The position numbers and the translations under genes were made by a program. The notes under the pieces were generated by a model that saw nothing but the letters and a program-made list of their open reading frames with translations, ran no database searches and was not told where the DNA came from. Below, piece after piece: positions 20,160 to 31,145 of a stretch of 64,000 nucleotides of DNA; the stretch's first letter is position 1, and every line of letters starts with the position of its first letter. The stretch covers positions 18,664,501-18,728,500 of the forward strand of contig NC_058191.1 of the NCBI RefSeq assembly GCF_907165205.1, read 5' to 3'. This DNA comes from Coccinella septempunctata. Its lineage: Eukaryota; Arthropoda; Insecta; Coleoptera; Coccinellidae.

Positions 20160-20494
20160 ATGGTTTCACAAGACTGAAGGATCCCACGAATAAGAATCAC
20201 AGGTCACGAGTGGATTATTCGATTCCTTGTGGGGAATGTGGGGGTAGATATGTGGAACAAACTTCTACGTGGATTAACACCGGATTGAATGCACATAAAA
20301 GTGAATGCAGAAGGGGCATTACTAATACCGCACTGTCGACACACAGCTTTGAGACAGGACATATAATGGATTATGATAGTTATGGCATATTATTCAGGGA
20401 GGGTCATTATAAGAAAAGGTTGATTTTGGAGATGGTGGGGATTGCCATTACCGAAAAAAAAATATTAACAAAAAGTGAGATACAAACAATTTGA
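20160..20494 (+). pseudogene. Penelope GIY-YIG endonuclease, C-terminal fragment
   Basis: The reading TRLKDPTNKNHRSRVDYSIP then CGECGGRYVEQT, LNAHKSECRRG and THSFETGHIM matches the GIY-YIG domain linked to Penelope reverse transcriptases: a Cys pair, then the Y-(V/I)-G position, then the H and E-containing helices. Here the second G of YVG is E. In the inverted copy of the same segment (19874-20200 minus) the residues read RYEGQT, so the glycine survives there but the preceding residue changed. The 5' part of the gene, including the RT, is absent. The domain would nick target DNA in an active element. Confidence 0.75.
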
Positions 20495-20932
20495 GCAACA
20501 TATATTCATTTGTCCTACAACACATAAAAAATAATTGAAACAATAGTAGAAGAAATGTAATTCAAGACAGAATATTGGATGACACTTGAACCTTTATGAC
20601 ACTTTATGTAACTGAATGTATGTGATTTTATCTTTGTCTGTGATGTCTATGTTTTAACCTTATTATGTACCAGATGATGAAGGTAATATATAATTGTATA
20701 TATTCGACGTCGAAGAAAATCTGGAATTGAGAATCTAGGGTTAGTAATAACAGTTGTAAAATTTGTTTTGATTATTGTCCGCATGATAATCTATGTGAGT
20801 AAACATACATCAAGGAATTCTTCTGGATATGGCTTAGCGAGTTTAACCTCAACTTAATCGTGAGTTCCATCTACCATCTTATTGTTGTAGATTATTGTAC
20901 AAGAGAGTTATACTGATTATATTTGTAGATTC

Positions 20933-20962
20933 CTGAAGATGCTAATAAAACAGTTAGCGAAA
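20933..20962 (+). ncRNA. hammerhead-like motif in the Penelope 3' region
   Basis: CTGAAGA fits the first conserved hammerhead box (CUGANGA). It is followed by a stem GCTAA / TTAGC with an 8-base loop and then GAAA, the second box. Penelope-like elements are known to carry hammerhead ribozymes. The third helix and a cleavage triplet were not convincingly found, so activity is not claimed. Confidence 0.45.
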
Positions 20963-23378
20963 GCTCGATTGAATTAAAAAGAGTCTTCCAATTTGAACCT
21001 GACTGTTTATCCCAATAATTTTTGTTGTCTCAATCCCATAGTCAAGAACTTTTCTCGACTCTCATATTGAAAAATATAACTCAAGAATTCTCGATTGAAA
21101 CTTTGGAAGATGGAACCTCAAACCACAATCCCGTGGAATTGACAATTGGAGAAGAACCAAGAGAAGAACTGACGAAAATAAGATAATATACCAATTGGGC
21201 CAAATACAGCCATTTATTACAATCGGAAATAACAGAACTCCCAACAATAAGCACTCCAGAGGATCTGAAATGTGCGGTTGATAAACTGGAAGAGATAATA
21301 TTAAAAGCTTACGAAAAAAGCACGAGGAGAGTGAAGAAACCATCATCAAGTCATCCGAATGGCGATACGCGTAAAGAAGTAAGATCTTCTACGAGAAAAT
21401 CGAAGACACAGAAGAATATATCGGATGAATAAAAATAAAAGAGGAACCTCAACCGCCAGAGTCAAGTTCTGAAAAATGCTCTGAAAGATCTAAGTACAAG
21501 CAGATGGAACAAAAGGGTTCAAGAACTGAATAAAATTGATCATTCTGCATGCAGAATACAGAAAGGCGTACGAGGAGAAACGACTAAAATTACACCCCTG
21601 CACGGAGAAAGGGGAATGGCGTATAACAATACTGATAAGGCAGATGCATTGACGGACTCGATCGAACGAGAATCGAGAATAAATTACAGGATAGACGATG
21701 ATAATGAAGATTTGGAAGAACTGTTTGCAGAAAATGAAGAAGAAATGGATGAATTACCAGCGGCTGCTGAAATAGACAAGCCAACATCGCAAAATGAAAT
21801 CAGGGAAATAATTAGAAGTTTGAAGAAGAGGAAAGCTCCCGGAAGCGATGAAATAACGAATGTTATGTTAAAGAAATTACCTAGAAAAGGTATAGCCGCT
21901 CTAACAAATATCGCGAATGGAATCATGAGGACAGAACACTACCCAGAAAAATGGAAAACAGCGGAAGTCATAGTGTTCAATAAACCATTCAAAGAGAAGT
22001 AGTTCCCACAAAACTTCAGACCGATAAGTCTACTGTCGGCGTTAGGAAAAGTAGTAGAAAGAATTATATCCACGAGGCTAAATGAGGAAACCGAAAATCT
22101 GAAACTGATACCACCAGAACAGTTCGAATTCAGAAGAGAGCATTAAACAGATCAACAATTATTAAGGCTCACAGAATACACTACAGAGGGATTCTAAAAT
22201 AAACAAGCTATAGGTCTTGTTTTACTGGACGTCGCCAGAGCATTCGACAGAGTATCGCATGAAGGATTAAATCTCATCTAATAAGATTTTACGTGAAAGT
22301 GGAAGGAGAATGCTCCTCAACAAGAGATATAGAGGCTGGAGTACCCCAAGGATCAGTACTTGGGCCACTTCTGTACATCATATACATCGACGATATTCCG
22401 AAGAATCCAAGAACCATGCTAACGTTATATGCTGACGACACAGGCATAGCAACTAGACACCGCAACCCAGAAGTAATAGAACGAGTTCTACAAGAAACGA
22501 TTGACGCAACAAATGACTGGTGCATAAAGTGGAAAATCAAGCTCAATGGACAAAAGAGCCAAGCAATATAACTGCAGAAGAGAAGACTGTGACCCACGAC
22601 GAATCTAGAAGTTGACCGCGAAGAAATCGTCTGGAAAAATGGAAAATATTTAGGAATAACGCTTGACAAAGGACTAACTTGAAAAAGTAATATAAAACAA
22701 GCAATCGACAGAACGAAAGCAGTGATGAATAGACTCTACCCTCTGATAGGAAGAAGGAGCCACATGTCGAAAGAGACAGAATTGAAGATAATCAAAGCCG
22801 TTGCTAGGCCTCAACTGACTTATGGATGAGTTGCCTGGGGTTTCGCGGCAAAGAGCCATATCAAAAGAATGATACTGAAAACAAGCTGCTACGATGTGCA
22901 CTAGATGCACCTTGGTTTGTCAGGAATAGACAGCTTTATAGGGACCTTAAATGGGAAACCATAACGGAATTCATGAACAGAAAAGCAGAGAAATTATTCG
23001 AAACAGCGAAAACCGATCCGAATCAAGAACTCAGGGGACTTGTGGACCACGACCCAGAGGAAGACAAAAGGATACTGCGAATTTACCGAAGGAGACCAAG
23101 AAACCAATTAAAAGGAGATTAAAATAAGAACATAAACTTATTGAAAAATCAAATAAAGTGTTATCCATTAGAGGATAAACACACTAATCCCAGCACGATA
23201 GTGTGCGAGAAGAAAACCGACTAAGAGATGAACGGTTTATAGGCAAATGCCCGAGAAGCAGTTAAGGGTTTTTAGTGGGTCTCGAGCTCATGAGAGTGGG
23301 AAACCCAATACTTGTTCCCCCTCAGGAGAGGGTGATTCGTCTGACTTGCAGATTTTCCCCCTGCTACACTAAAAAAAA

Positions 23379-23810
23379 TACTTTATGTACTGTTCATACC
23401 GTAAGTTTCATTGTCGGGACGACTGCTGAAAAATTATTATATCATGATCATGATAAATATTGAATTGTTTTTGTGATTAGGAAATATGGTAGTTTATGAA
23501 ACATGTTTTTGTGTAATGAATGCGTTTTGTAATTAGAATAAAGTGAATTTAAAAGCTAATTTCAATTATAAAATGAATCCGTGTTTGAAGAACAATGCAA
23601 TAAATTTTTCAATTATGAAGTGATTTTGTTTTCGATTCTTCGGATCAGAGAAAACTTCAGGTAAAGATTCGTATTATTCGTTATCTCACTGCAATTTCTC
23701 AATGAGCAATTTATTCGAATCTTTCTCTCAGTTTCACTCAGAAATTTTCAAATATATTCTGCCTTGATCATTACAAGAATAATTAAAAATGAGCGTTACA
23801 GATGCCCTTT
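23379..23810. other. intergenic or intronic stretch without recognised gene
   Basis: AT-rich sequence between a Jockey tail and an ORF1 fragment. TGTCGGGACGACTG near 23415 resembles an LTR start (compare TGTTGGGAACGAGTG of the young gypsy LTR), but no matching end, purine tract or partner repeat was found. Nothing else was seen. Confidence 0.4.
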
Positions 23811-24122
23811 TTATTTGGTTTCGTCGAAAATTAGTACACGTACCGTAAAAACAGATGACGCCGAAGTTTGTTTTTCGAATGGTCCATCTATTCTCTGTTC
23901 ATTTAATCTATGGCCTAGGGCAATCAGGTAGTCCTCTAACTTGGGTTTTTTTAGAGCAGGAAAACTAATTGTTTGTTCCTTTGTGGGAAAGATTGTTGTG
24001 GTAGGTTGGTTAAGTACTGATGAATAAGATCTAGCAGATTGCGGGGTTTTGGAAACTCTGTAGTCAGAGTTTACTGAAGAAGTGTTTTCTGAATCCATTG
24101 GAATTGAATTCAATTCGGCCAT
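23811..24122 (-). pseudogene. N-terminal fragment of a Jockey-type ORF1
   Basis: A minus-strand ATG at 24122 opens 103 codons: a polar start (MAELNSIPMDSENTSS), then SYSSVLNQ and FPTKEQTISF followed by KLEDYLIALGHRLNEQ. I recognise this arrangement (a Ser-rich start, FPxKEQ, then a short amphipathic block with YxIAxG) from the beginning of ORF1 in insect Jockey-type elements. After that the similarity is lost and the frame ends at 23811. About 300 bases upstream (24123-24470) may be its 5' UTR. It is not known to be connected to the Jockey insertion at 24507-26984. Confidence 0.5.
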
Positions 24123-24506
24123 ATATTAAATCAGTTGTTACGGATCTGTCGGAGTGTAACAACTGAGCACCTGTTGCACTGAGAGGGCGCACCAGGTTGG
24201 CTGATAAGCGGTGCTCGAATATTATCCTTGGTTGTGGCGACGAATTATTGTTTGCTTATTTATTCGTAATGGCGAAATTATCGAAAAAAATACACTTATA
24301 GTAAAAGAGTTCAATCCAAAAAGGGTTCGAGTGATGACCATTCACGTTTGTGTTTATTTCACTACACTTTGCCACAGTATAAAAAATATTTCGGACAGAC
24401 TGATACAGGCACGTCTATCAGCCGGTCAACCCAACTCTCAACGTGAAAAATTAAATAATCTCAATTTATGACAAATCAAGAGCATATTCGAATCAACCGA
24501 AGATAT

Positions 24507-26984
24507 TTTTTTTTTTTCAAGCATTTATTGATCAGCAATCAGAATACAATTCTATGAGCTAATTTTTTAACAATTATAGACATCGAAAACATAACATGAA
24601 GAGGTTCTCCCCATTGGGAGAATCTCTTAATAATCCATTAGGTCAGTTGGCCATTTCCTTTGCAGTCTTCTCTCTTCTTTGTCACGTGTTAAGGGTTGTA
24701 GAAGGATATTTGTGTGTGCTTCCAATCTAGAGTGGTGGTTTCTACTTCTTGTTTTTATGACATCCTGGACAAAGGGTATTTTCAGATCATCATGGAGTGT
24801 TTGATTGGTGACATACCATGGTGCATTGGCTATCATGCGCAATATCTTGGACTGGCATCTTTGAATGATGGCTATGTTTGACTTGCTTGCGCATCCCCAA
24901 ATTTCAAGTCCATACGCCCAAATTGGAATTATAATTGTTTTGTACAAAAGGATTTTATTTTCTAATGATAGTTTTGACTTTCTTCCAATTAGCCAATAGA
25001 TTTCCTTGGTCTTAAAATCTACTTGTTTTCTCTTCTTTTTAATATGTTCTTTCCAAGTAAGTCTGGTATCTAAGTGGAATCCCAGATACTTTACTGTTTC
25101 AGCTTGTGGTATTGCTTTACCATTGAGATGGATTGGAGGACATCGTTCTCTCCTCAGGGTGAAATCTACTTTTTTTGATTTTGTTTCATTTATTTTTATT
25201 TTCCATTTGTTGACCCAAGATTCTACTAGTTTCAGATGTTCTTGTACAAGTTTGGTTGCTATTATGGGATCTTCGTGGCTTGCTATTATGGTTGTATCGT
25301 CTGCAAAAGTTCCAGTTGTTGTGTTATTACATGTTGGCAGATCAGAAGTGTACAGCACATATAGGATCGGACCCAATACACTTCCTTGAGGAACCCCTGC
25401 TTCAATTGGATAATTTTTAGATGTTTCCTCCCCTACTTTTGTTCTGAATTCTCGATCGGTGAGATATGATTTCAAGATGCTGAAGTACTTTATAGGGAGA
25501 ATAGTTTTGATTTTATATAGTAACCCAGCATGCCAGACTTTGTCAAAAGCTAGACTCACATCTAAAAATACTGAGGTGCAGTACTGCTTTTTTTCAAAAG
25601 CTTCATTGATGACTCTGGTTATTCGGTGAGTTTGTTGAACCGTTGAGTGTCCTTGTCTGAATCCAAACTGGTGGGAGGGAATCCAGTCGTCATTGGGAAT
25701 GTCTGTTTCAATCCTGTGTAGTAAGAGTCTTTCAAGCACTTTTGAGATCGTTGGTAGTAGGCTTATTGGTCTGTACGAGGAAACTTCATTTGGTGTTTTA
25801 CCTGGTTTTAATACCATGATTATTTCCGCTATCTTTAGCATTTTTGGCCAGTAATTCAGTCTTATTATTGCATTGAATATATATGTTAATAATTGTACTG
25901 CTTTTTTAGGAAGTTCTTTAATCATTTTTGGTGTTACCATGTCTAAGCCAGGAGCTTTTCGGGTATTCAGATAACTGATTTCTTTTTGAACTTCTCTCAC
26001 TTTGAATGGTTCTATTTTGGGTATATCAGGAAGATTATTGGAAATAACTTTTTCTATTTCTTGATCAGTTCTTTGGTCGTTTGGTGTGAATACTTTAGCA
26101 AGATGTTCTGCAAAAAGATCTGCCTTCTCTTTCTCGCTTCTGGCCCATTTACTGTTTGTATTGGTGAGAATTTTTAGTGGAGGGACTTGTTCTTTTGGTT
26201 TATTTTTTGTTTTGATTGGCTTCCAGATCGTGTTGTCATACCTGTTCAAGCTGGCCACATATTCAGCAAATGATTTTTCTTGTAGGTCCCTCAGTTTATT
26301 TCTAAGAACTTGGCTTGCCTGATTGAATATTCTTTTGTCATCTGGAGCATGTGTTTTTTGCCATCTTGATCTTGCTTTTCTCTTCACGGCAATCAATCTT
26401 TTAATTTCGACAGGTATTGATTCTGTCGACCCACATTCTTTCACTTTTGGAGTGCTGTCAATAGCTGCCTGTTTTAGGATGTTCGTTAACATTTCTAGTG
26501 CTTCTTCAACTTCAGATGGATATTTGAGGCTCAGTGATAGATTTACTTGTTGCTCCACTTTGCTTCGGTAGTCATCCCAATTAGTTCTGTTGTTATGTAA
26601 TTTTGACTTGGTCTTTCTGACCAGAGCAAACGTTCCTAGTGATGCAATTATTGGTGAATGATCAGATGTCAAATCGTAGCTCGATTTCACTTCCATATAC
26701 GTTGATGATATACCATTGACAATGAAGAAGTCTAGGAGATCTGGTATTTTCTTTGGATCACTGGGCCAATATGTTGGACTTCCAGTCGACAAGAACGTGT
26801 AATTTTTGTCCTGTATCAGTTTAGCCAGCTCTCTACCTTTGGGCGTTATTAGCCGAGAACCCCAGAGGGTGTGTTTGCTACTGAAGTCTCCTCCTACTAT
26901 GAATCTTGATCCCAATAATGTATCGAAAAATTCTTTGAATTGATCAAACTTTATATTGTGCTTGGGCGGACAGTATACTGACGA
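24507..26984 (-). mobile_element. young 5'-truncated Jockey insertion with 12-bp target duplication
   Basis: Perfect direct repeats AACCGAAGATAT at 24495-24506 and 26985-26996 bound the element. On the minus strand it begins inside the endonuclease domain, has one open frame to the stop at 24627, a short 3' UTR with AATAAA (24524-24529) and an A-run of about 12 touching the target duplication. This is the structure of a single target-primed reverse transcription event that stopped before reaching the element's 5' end. No decay is visible. It is a different Jockey subfamily from the copies at 11452, 19655 and 31146. Confidence 0.92.
24627..26983 (-). CDS. Jockey ORF2, endonuclease C-part and complete reverse transcriptase (open, no start)
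   Basis: About 785 open codons with no stop, entering at the truncation point: SVYCPPKHN, then RFIVGGDFSSKHTLWGS and SDHSP from the APE endonuclease. RT follows with KAPGLDMVTPKMIKELP, SYRPISLLP, HQFGFRQGHST, FLDVSLAFDKVWH, AGVPQGSVLGP, the catalytic TFADDTTI, and a thumb/C-terminal region with WAYGLEIWGCAS. All RT motifs are intact. The endonuclease lacks its first half, including the conserved N-terminal Asn and Glu blocks, so the protein could not nick DNA in the normal way. There is no native start codon. Confidence 0.9.
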
Positions 26985-27558
26985 AACCGAAGATATATAT
27001 TCAAAAATAAATAAGCATTTGCTAAAGAATCATTAATATTATTTTCAACATAATAATCATTGTTCGGTCCAAATGAAGATTTATTTACACCTAATGAGTA
27101 TATATATATTGGATTCGAATGAGGGAAATGTTCAGATGAAACAAATATATATTCAATCTGAAGTGAAAAAGTCAACAAAATCCCTTATTCAGTCCAAACA
27201 AAGGTTCATTCAAACCTTTTTCAAAGAAATTATTGGTTACAGGCAAAACAGGTAGTATTGAAGCAAATAAATTTTTTTTTCACGGCGGAGATTCAGAATT
27301 TTTTCTATTTATTGTGAATACTTTAAATTTATCATTGACACATTGTCAACGTTATGTCGTTATTTTTCGAATTTCTTACCCGTTTGTTCCTATTTTCTAA
27401 CGAATAACCACTGATATATCTATGGGAGATGATTCCCCAGTAGACCTTCCGGGCTCGACTACACTTTAGCGGAAGTCGATTCAACGTTAGGAAACCATCT
27501 TGAAGTTCCAATGTTAAGTGTATTCTATTTGCTGCTTTGACTTCAGGAGTCCTATCTT

Positions 27559-28465
27559 CAGTGGCGGCTGGTCTGTGAGGGCTATAGGGCTACAGCCCCC
27601 CATACAAGAAATCAATCCCTTTATGCTATTTACCTTCCCATACGATTTTTAATGAAAATATTACATTCCACGGTTATTTATATAATTCATTAATGTGAAA
27701 CTTTCATGCGACTCCTGCAGTTTTGTATATTTCAATCATAATCTAGCAGTTCGTCCCTGCATGGGCGATGAAACGTATAGCCCCGAATTCTTGCATTCGG
27801 ACAGTCATTCGGCTCCAGCCGCAACTCTTCGTGTCGGTCGTTTTAAGGAGTAAAAGGGCTACGATAAAAGTCGCCCCTATCATCCGCTTCAGTCTAGCCG
27901 CTGCCCGATAGCGTATAGACAACCTAGCGTGTGTTTGTATTTGTTTACGTTTTGAAATCATGGCGGACAAAATAGTGTTCAAAATATTTTAAAAACTGAT
28001 TTCGAGAGGCTTTCGCTGGCTGAAAAAAGCCGTATTAAACTGCTGGGTAGACCAACTCCCGATTTAAATTTAACCTAGGCAGATGAAACTCCTAAAACTT
28101 CTTACGCAAGACGATTCTCAAGACAAGTGTATAACAAGTGATAACGTATGGGTAAGGGCAGGATTTAGAGATTTGAAGCACCTTAATGAAAAAATTAAGA
28201 AGCATGAGCTATCTGCCAAGCATGTAAATTTTTCGACAGAATTAGCTTTTCTGGTTACGACTAATATTGCTGCTCAATTAGATTCAGCTTACCGGAATAA
28301 TATTATTAAGCACAACGAGCAAGTAGATAAGAACAGGTATGTTCTTATCTACTATCTAGAATTATAAATTGCATCAAATTTTGGGGAAAACTGGTTTTAA
28401 AATTTCATATTTTTATTATTATTCTGAAAGCAGCCCCCTAGTGAACTAGATCACGAGCCGCCACT
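27559..28465 (+). mobile_element. hAT-type DNA transposon, internally deleted
   Basis: The left end CAGTGGCGGCT and the right end AGCCGCCACT are inverted, and TCCTATCTT flanks both sides (27550-27558 and 28466-28474). The duplication of 8-9 bp and the GGCGGCT ends fit hAT elements that encode ZMYM1-like (TTF zinc-finger) transposases. The interior keeps only the N-terminal part of such a protein, so this copy is a deletion derivative. It lies inside the mariner-like element. Confidence 0.8.
28083..28367 (+). pseudogene. ZMYM1-like hAT transposase fragment (TTF zinc-finger region)
   Basis: The frame contains VWVRAGFRDLKHLNEKIKKH, SAKHV and NIAAQLDSAYRNNI followed by NEQVDKNRYVL. This is the recognisable block after the TTF zinc finger of insect ZMYM1-like hAT transposases. 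After NRYVL the frame shifts by one base (a reading ending INCIKFWGK continues in another frame) and the catalytic domain is missing. Confidence 0.7.
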
Positions 28466-30330
28466 TCCTATCTTATGTTATTTGACGAGGCGAGTGGTTC
28501 AATAAATGTGGCTTCAACATTAGGAAACCATTGGTTCAAAAGTTACGCCACCTTGAAGTTTCAATCTTAAGAGTATTCTGGGTAATGTTTACTATACTCT
28601 AATTTCATGTTTGTCAATTGTAGGCATAGAATGAAAAATATTAGACGACTGAATTATTTTTCAGGGAAATTAACGTCAGATTTCTTTGGCACTGTCATAT
28701 TTACACGATGGAAGATTTGAATGAAATTAGATACTTTTATTCATTTTAATTCAATTCTTCATTCTCATAATTGTTTGTTCATTTTAGGTTAGTTTGGGTT
28801 AGGTTACGTTAGGCTAGCATAGGTTAGCCATGATATGTAAGAGCAAAAAAACCAATTATTTTGTTATGATTGTGTAAAGTTGTCGTTTTTTTAGGGTTAA
28901 ATTTATACGAGTGCGGAGGCTCGTGTCGTTAATTGCATTTTGAAACCACCATTCTCAAGCTCTCACTTCTTAGCGTCATAGATTGTATATTTATATAGAT
29001 TATATTTATTCGAAAACATTATACAGTAAACGTTTATTATCAAATGATTCGCATTCCAATCTCAATTCTCGGAGAATTTACTAGGTACCTTAGAACTCTT
29101 ATATAAGGTAAAATTGAGGAACAAATCTAATGATTAGGGAAAGCACGGTAAAAACAGTATGTATTACAATTGTGCTATAGAGTCAAGTTCTGATATTTTA
29201 CATGAAAATTCAACTTGCATGAACTATATCAACCAATATGATTTTTTTTCGTTCCAAATCTGTCAAAAAATATATCAATGGATAGATAACATGAATTCGA
29301 GTTAGTCTCTACCACTTTGATTCATGTCAAAACTTATTCAGAAGTTCGTACTCAATTTGGAATGAATAGAGCAAATTCACTTCAATTATAAAGAATTCAT
29401 GATTATTTTCGTTCATGAAAAAGTGAAAAGAATTGTGCTGTAGTGTTGTATCGAAAAAGTATCGTGAATGCAGTGATAGGAATTGGTTAATCATTGACCT
29501 TCGGATTCGTCGTCTACTAAGTGAGTGAAGAATTTTCAACTGTATGACCAGTTGTGAAATATTATAGACCATAATCACAAGACACCAAATAACTGAATTG
29601 TAAGTTTTTAAATTCATTCGATGCGGTTCACATTATTTTGTCAAATGTCATTCGGATCAGACTTAACATTGAACCTTCAAAGTGGCGTAACTTTTGAGCC
29701 ACTGGTTTCCTTAAGTTGAAACCGCTTTTTTGAACTCAGATCGTCGAAATATACACAATAAATTAAAAAAATTACAAAAAATCGACTTCCGCTAAAGTGT
29801 AGGCGGACCAAAGCAATATTTGGAGTATTATTCATTTCAATACCGAAGAGATTACTGACGATGAGAGTGAACATTAACTAAAATCAATAGAGAATTTTTG
29901 ACGCAGATATGACGCTTTTCACAGTGCAATTGGAGAACAAATTATGTTTTTATGATTAATTATTTTTCCCTTAGTAATCATCAAGTCTTTCTCTTTTTCT
30001 GCTCTAGTTTGTTTCAGACCTAACTTTGAGATGTGGAGAAGATGAAGAGAAGAAGCCCTCCAGTATTTAAAGCTTGTTCTGTAAACAAATATTTCATCAC
30101 TACACTACTCACGGGGAGACAGGGTTTTTTTACAGAGGTTTTTCCCTAAGCTCTTGTATCATACGCTGAATTGTATGGCACCCCGATACACTAACCTCTG
30201 TTAAAACTCATACATATGCTATATTGTTCGATAACCAAAAATATATTGCTTATATTCAAAAGTGAAATTTATACAATATCATGAAATTTCGACAAAGACC
30301 GAGACCAGTACATATAATTGATATACTCAC

Positions 30331-30609
30331 ACAAGCGATCCTGTCTCTGCAACGGCTGACTGACGACGTTCTGCGAAACTGTCCATATGGTGATGTTGTA
30401 AAGCTTGCCGGGAACTAGACCCGTAAAATTTACCCTTCTTTCTGAATCATTTGCTGACTTTTCCTGCACTGGAATATCTGGGTCTGATAAGGAGAACCTG
30501 TATATATCAAATTTCGACGAAATTTGAGGAGTGGGAGTGTACCGTAATCCAATTGAATTAGTTGACTGTTGATCATTTATCACTACCACTTCCGACTGAA
30601 TTAATGGCA
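30331..30609 (-). CDS. host exon: fibronectin-III domain of a Ptp10D-like receptor tyrosine phosphatase
   Basis: The minus-strand exon is bounded by an acceptor TTTTTTAG (just above 30609) and a donor GTGAGTAT (30325-30330). It is 279 bases long and opens with two bases of a split codon and ends with one, so it is phase 1 at both ends, as usual for single-module FN3 exons. Key residues: PLIQSEVVVIND, FDIYRFSLSDPDIP, then FTGLVPGKLYNITIWTVS and QPLQRQDRL. These match the FN3 repeats of insect Ptp10D/Ptp4E as I remember them. The protein is a membrane receptor phosphatase acting in neuron and tracheal development (family knowledge). Confidence 0.85.
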
Positions 30610-30904
30610 CTAAAAAATAAAAAATTCATTACAATATTGTTTGAATAATTTGGTGATTTGAAAATACTAGTTTATAATCTTTGTGTATATCAAAAATATC
30701 AAGACATCCATGCAGAAAATAGAAAAAAATAATAATCAGACCTCTACCCGGAGCACACAGTACTTCGCCGCGGGCACCACAGAAATATCCAATATGGAAA
30801 CGACAATCGAAAAATAATCCAGAATAATCAAGAGTTAACAAGAATAACTTATTGCACAATTTTCAACCAGTTCAGGGACTATTTACAAGCCCAGTATAGT
30901 TATA

Positions 30905-31096
30905 TTATTGCGGAAGCATTTTTTTTTGGGGTGGTTCTAAATTGAATCCATTAACATATCGATTCATCCTCAAAGTTAACTTGGTCTTCGGTTGTACTGA
31001 TGTATCTATACCTTTATCCAGAGGTGGATTAAATGTTCCAAGTGCCTTAGCCAAGCATCTTGCCGGCACCCATTTAGCAGCCGTATAAAAATACAT
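30905..31096 (-). CDS. unidentified short coding-like fragment
   Basis: A minus-strand frame of 63 codons with balanced protein-like composition: AAKWVPARCLAKALG, NPPLDKGIDTS and LTLRMNRYVNGFNLEPP. I cannot assign it to a family. It lies in the phosphatase intron between the exon at 30331-30609 and the inverted Jockey segment, and the sequence changes character at about 31100. It could be a fragment of a transposon protein or a gene fragment. There is no poly-A that would mark a processed pseudogene. Confidence 0.3.
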   Translation of the reverse strand: MYFYTAAKWVPARCLAKALGTFNPPLDKGIDTSVQPKTKLTLRMNRYVNGFNLEPPQKKMLPQ

Positions 31097-31145
31097 AATG
31101 TTTCACTAAATAGTAGTAAATTTTAATGACTATAGTTTTGTGTGA

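Larger units (their letters stand above)
19986..21063 (+). mobile_element. Penelope-like element with partial inverted copy at its 5' end
   Basis: It is inserted in the Jockey EN with an 11-bp duplication ATATTGAAAAA (19975-19985 and 21064-21074). The right part is sense-oriented: the end of a GIY-YIG endonuclease gene, a 3' region and a terminal TTTATCCCAATAATTTTTG. The left part (about 19988-20138) is an inverted copy of the 20165-20285 segment joined to the same terminal sequence, so the element carries a long hairpin. Such partial inversions are typical of Penelope copies. The reverse transcriptase is missing. Confidence 0.8.
19655..23378 (+). mobile_element. older Jockey copy, 5'-truncated, split by a Penelope-like element
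   Basis: It starts within the endonuclease domain (VTIVAELNRQRVG) right after the A8 tail of the preceding fragment and ends in an A8 tail at 23371-23378, after a 3' UTR of about 250 bases. Coding remnants: EN 19655-19985 and 21064-21180, linker, RT 21616-22002 (KRKAPGSDEITNVMLKK), 22293-22571 (GVPQGSVLGPLLYIIYIDDI and LYADDTG), thumb 22620-23122. Many stops and frameshifts and a small deletion near 22270. It is clearly the same subfamily as the copies at 11452 and 31146, but more diverged. Confidence 0.8.
27462..29799. mobile_element. mariner-like inverted-repeat element, decayed
   Basis: CACTTTAGCGGAAGTCGATT at 27462-27481 is repeated inverted at 29780-29799, each bordered by TA (27460-27461 and 29800-29801). 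Inside, a second pair of inverted segments (around 28515-28575 and 29650-29715, with AAAAGTTACGCCAC and its complement) extends the arms. No transposase frame was recognised in 28600-29640. A hAT element was later inserted at 27559-28465. Around 28785-28830 there is a TTAGG-like cluster (GGTTAG, GGTTAC variants) common in insect DNA. Confidence 0.6.

Noticed and set aside
23414..23640. Possible 3' LTR (TGTCGGGACGACTG start) of the second gypsy element
   Set aside because: It shares no sequence with the 5' LTR at 14055-14190 and no purine tract or matching end was found.
28785..28830. Interstitial telomere array
   Set aside because: Only a few degenerate TTAGG-like words; such GGTTAG clusters are widespread in insect noncoding DNA.
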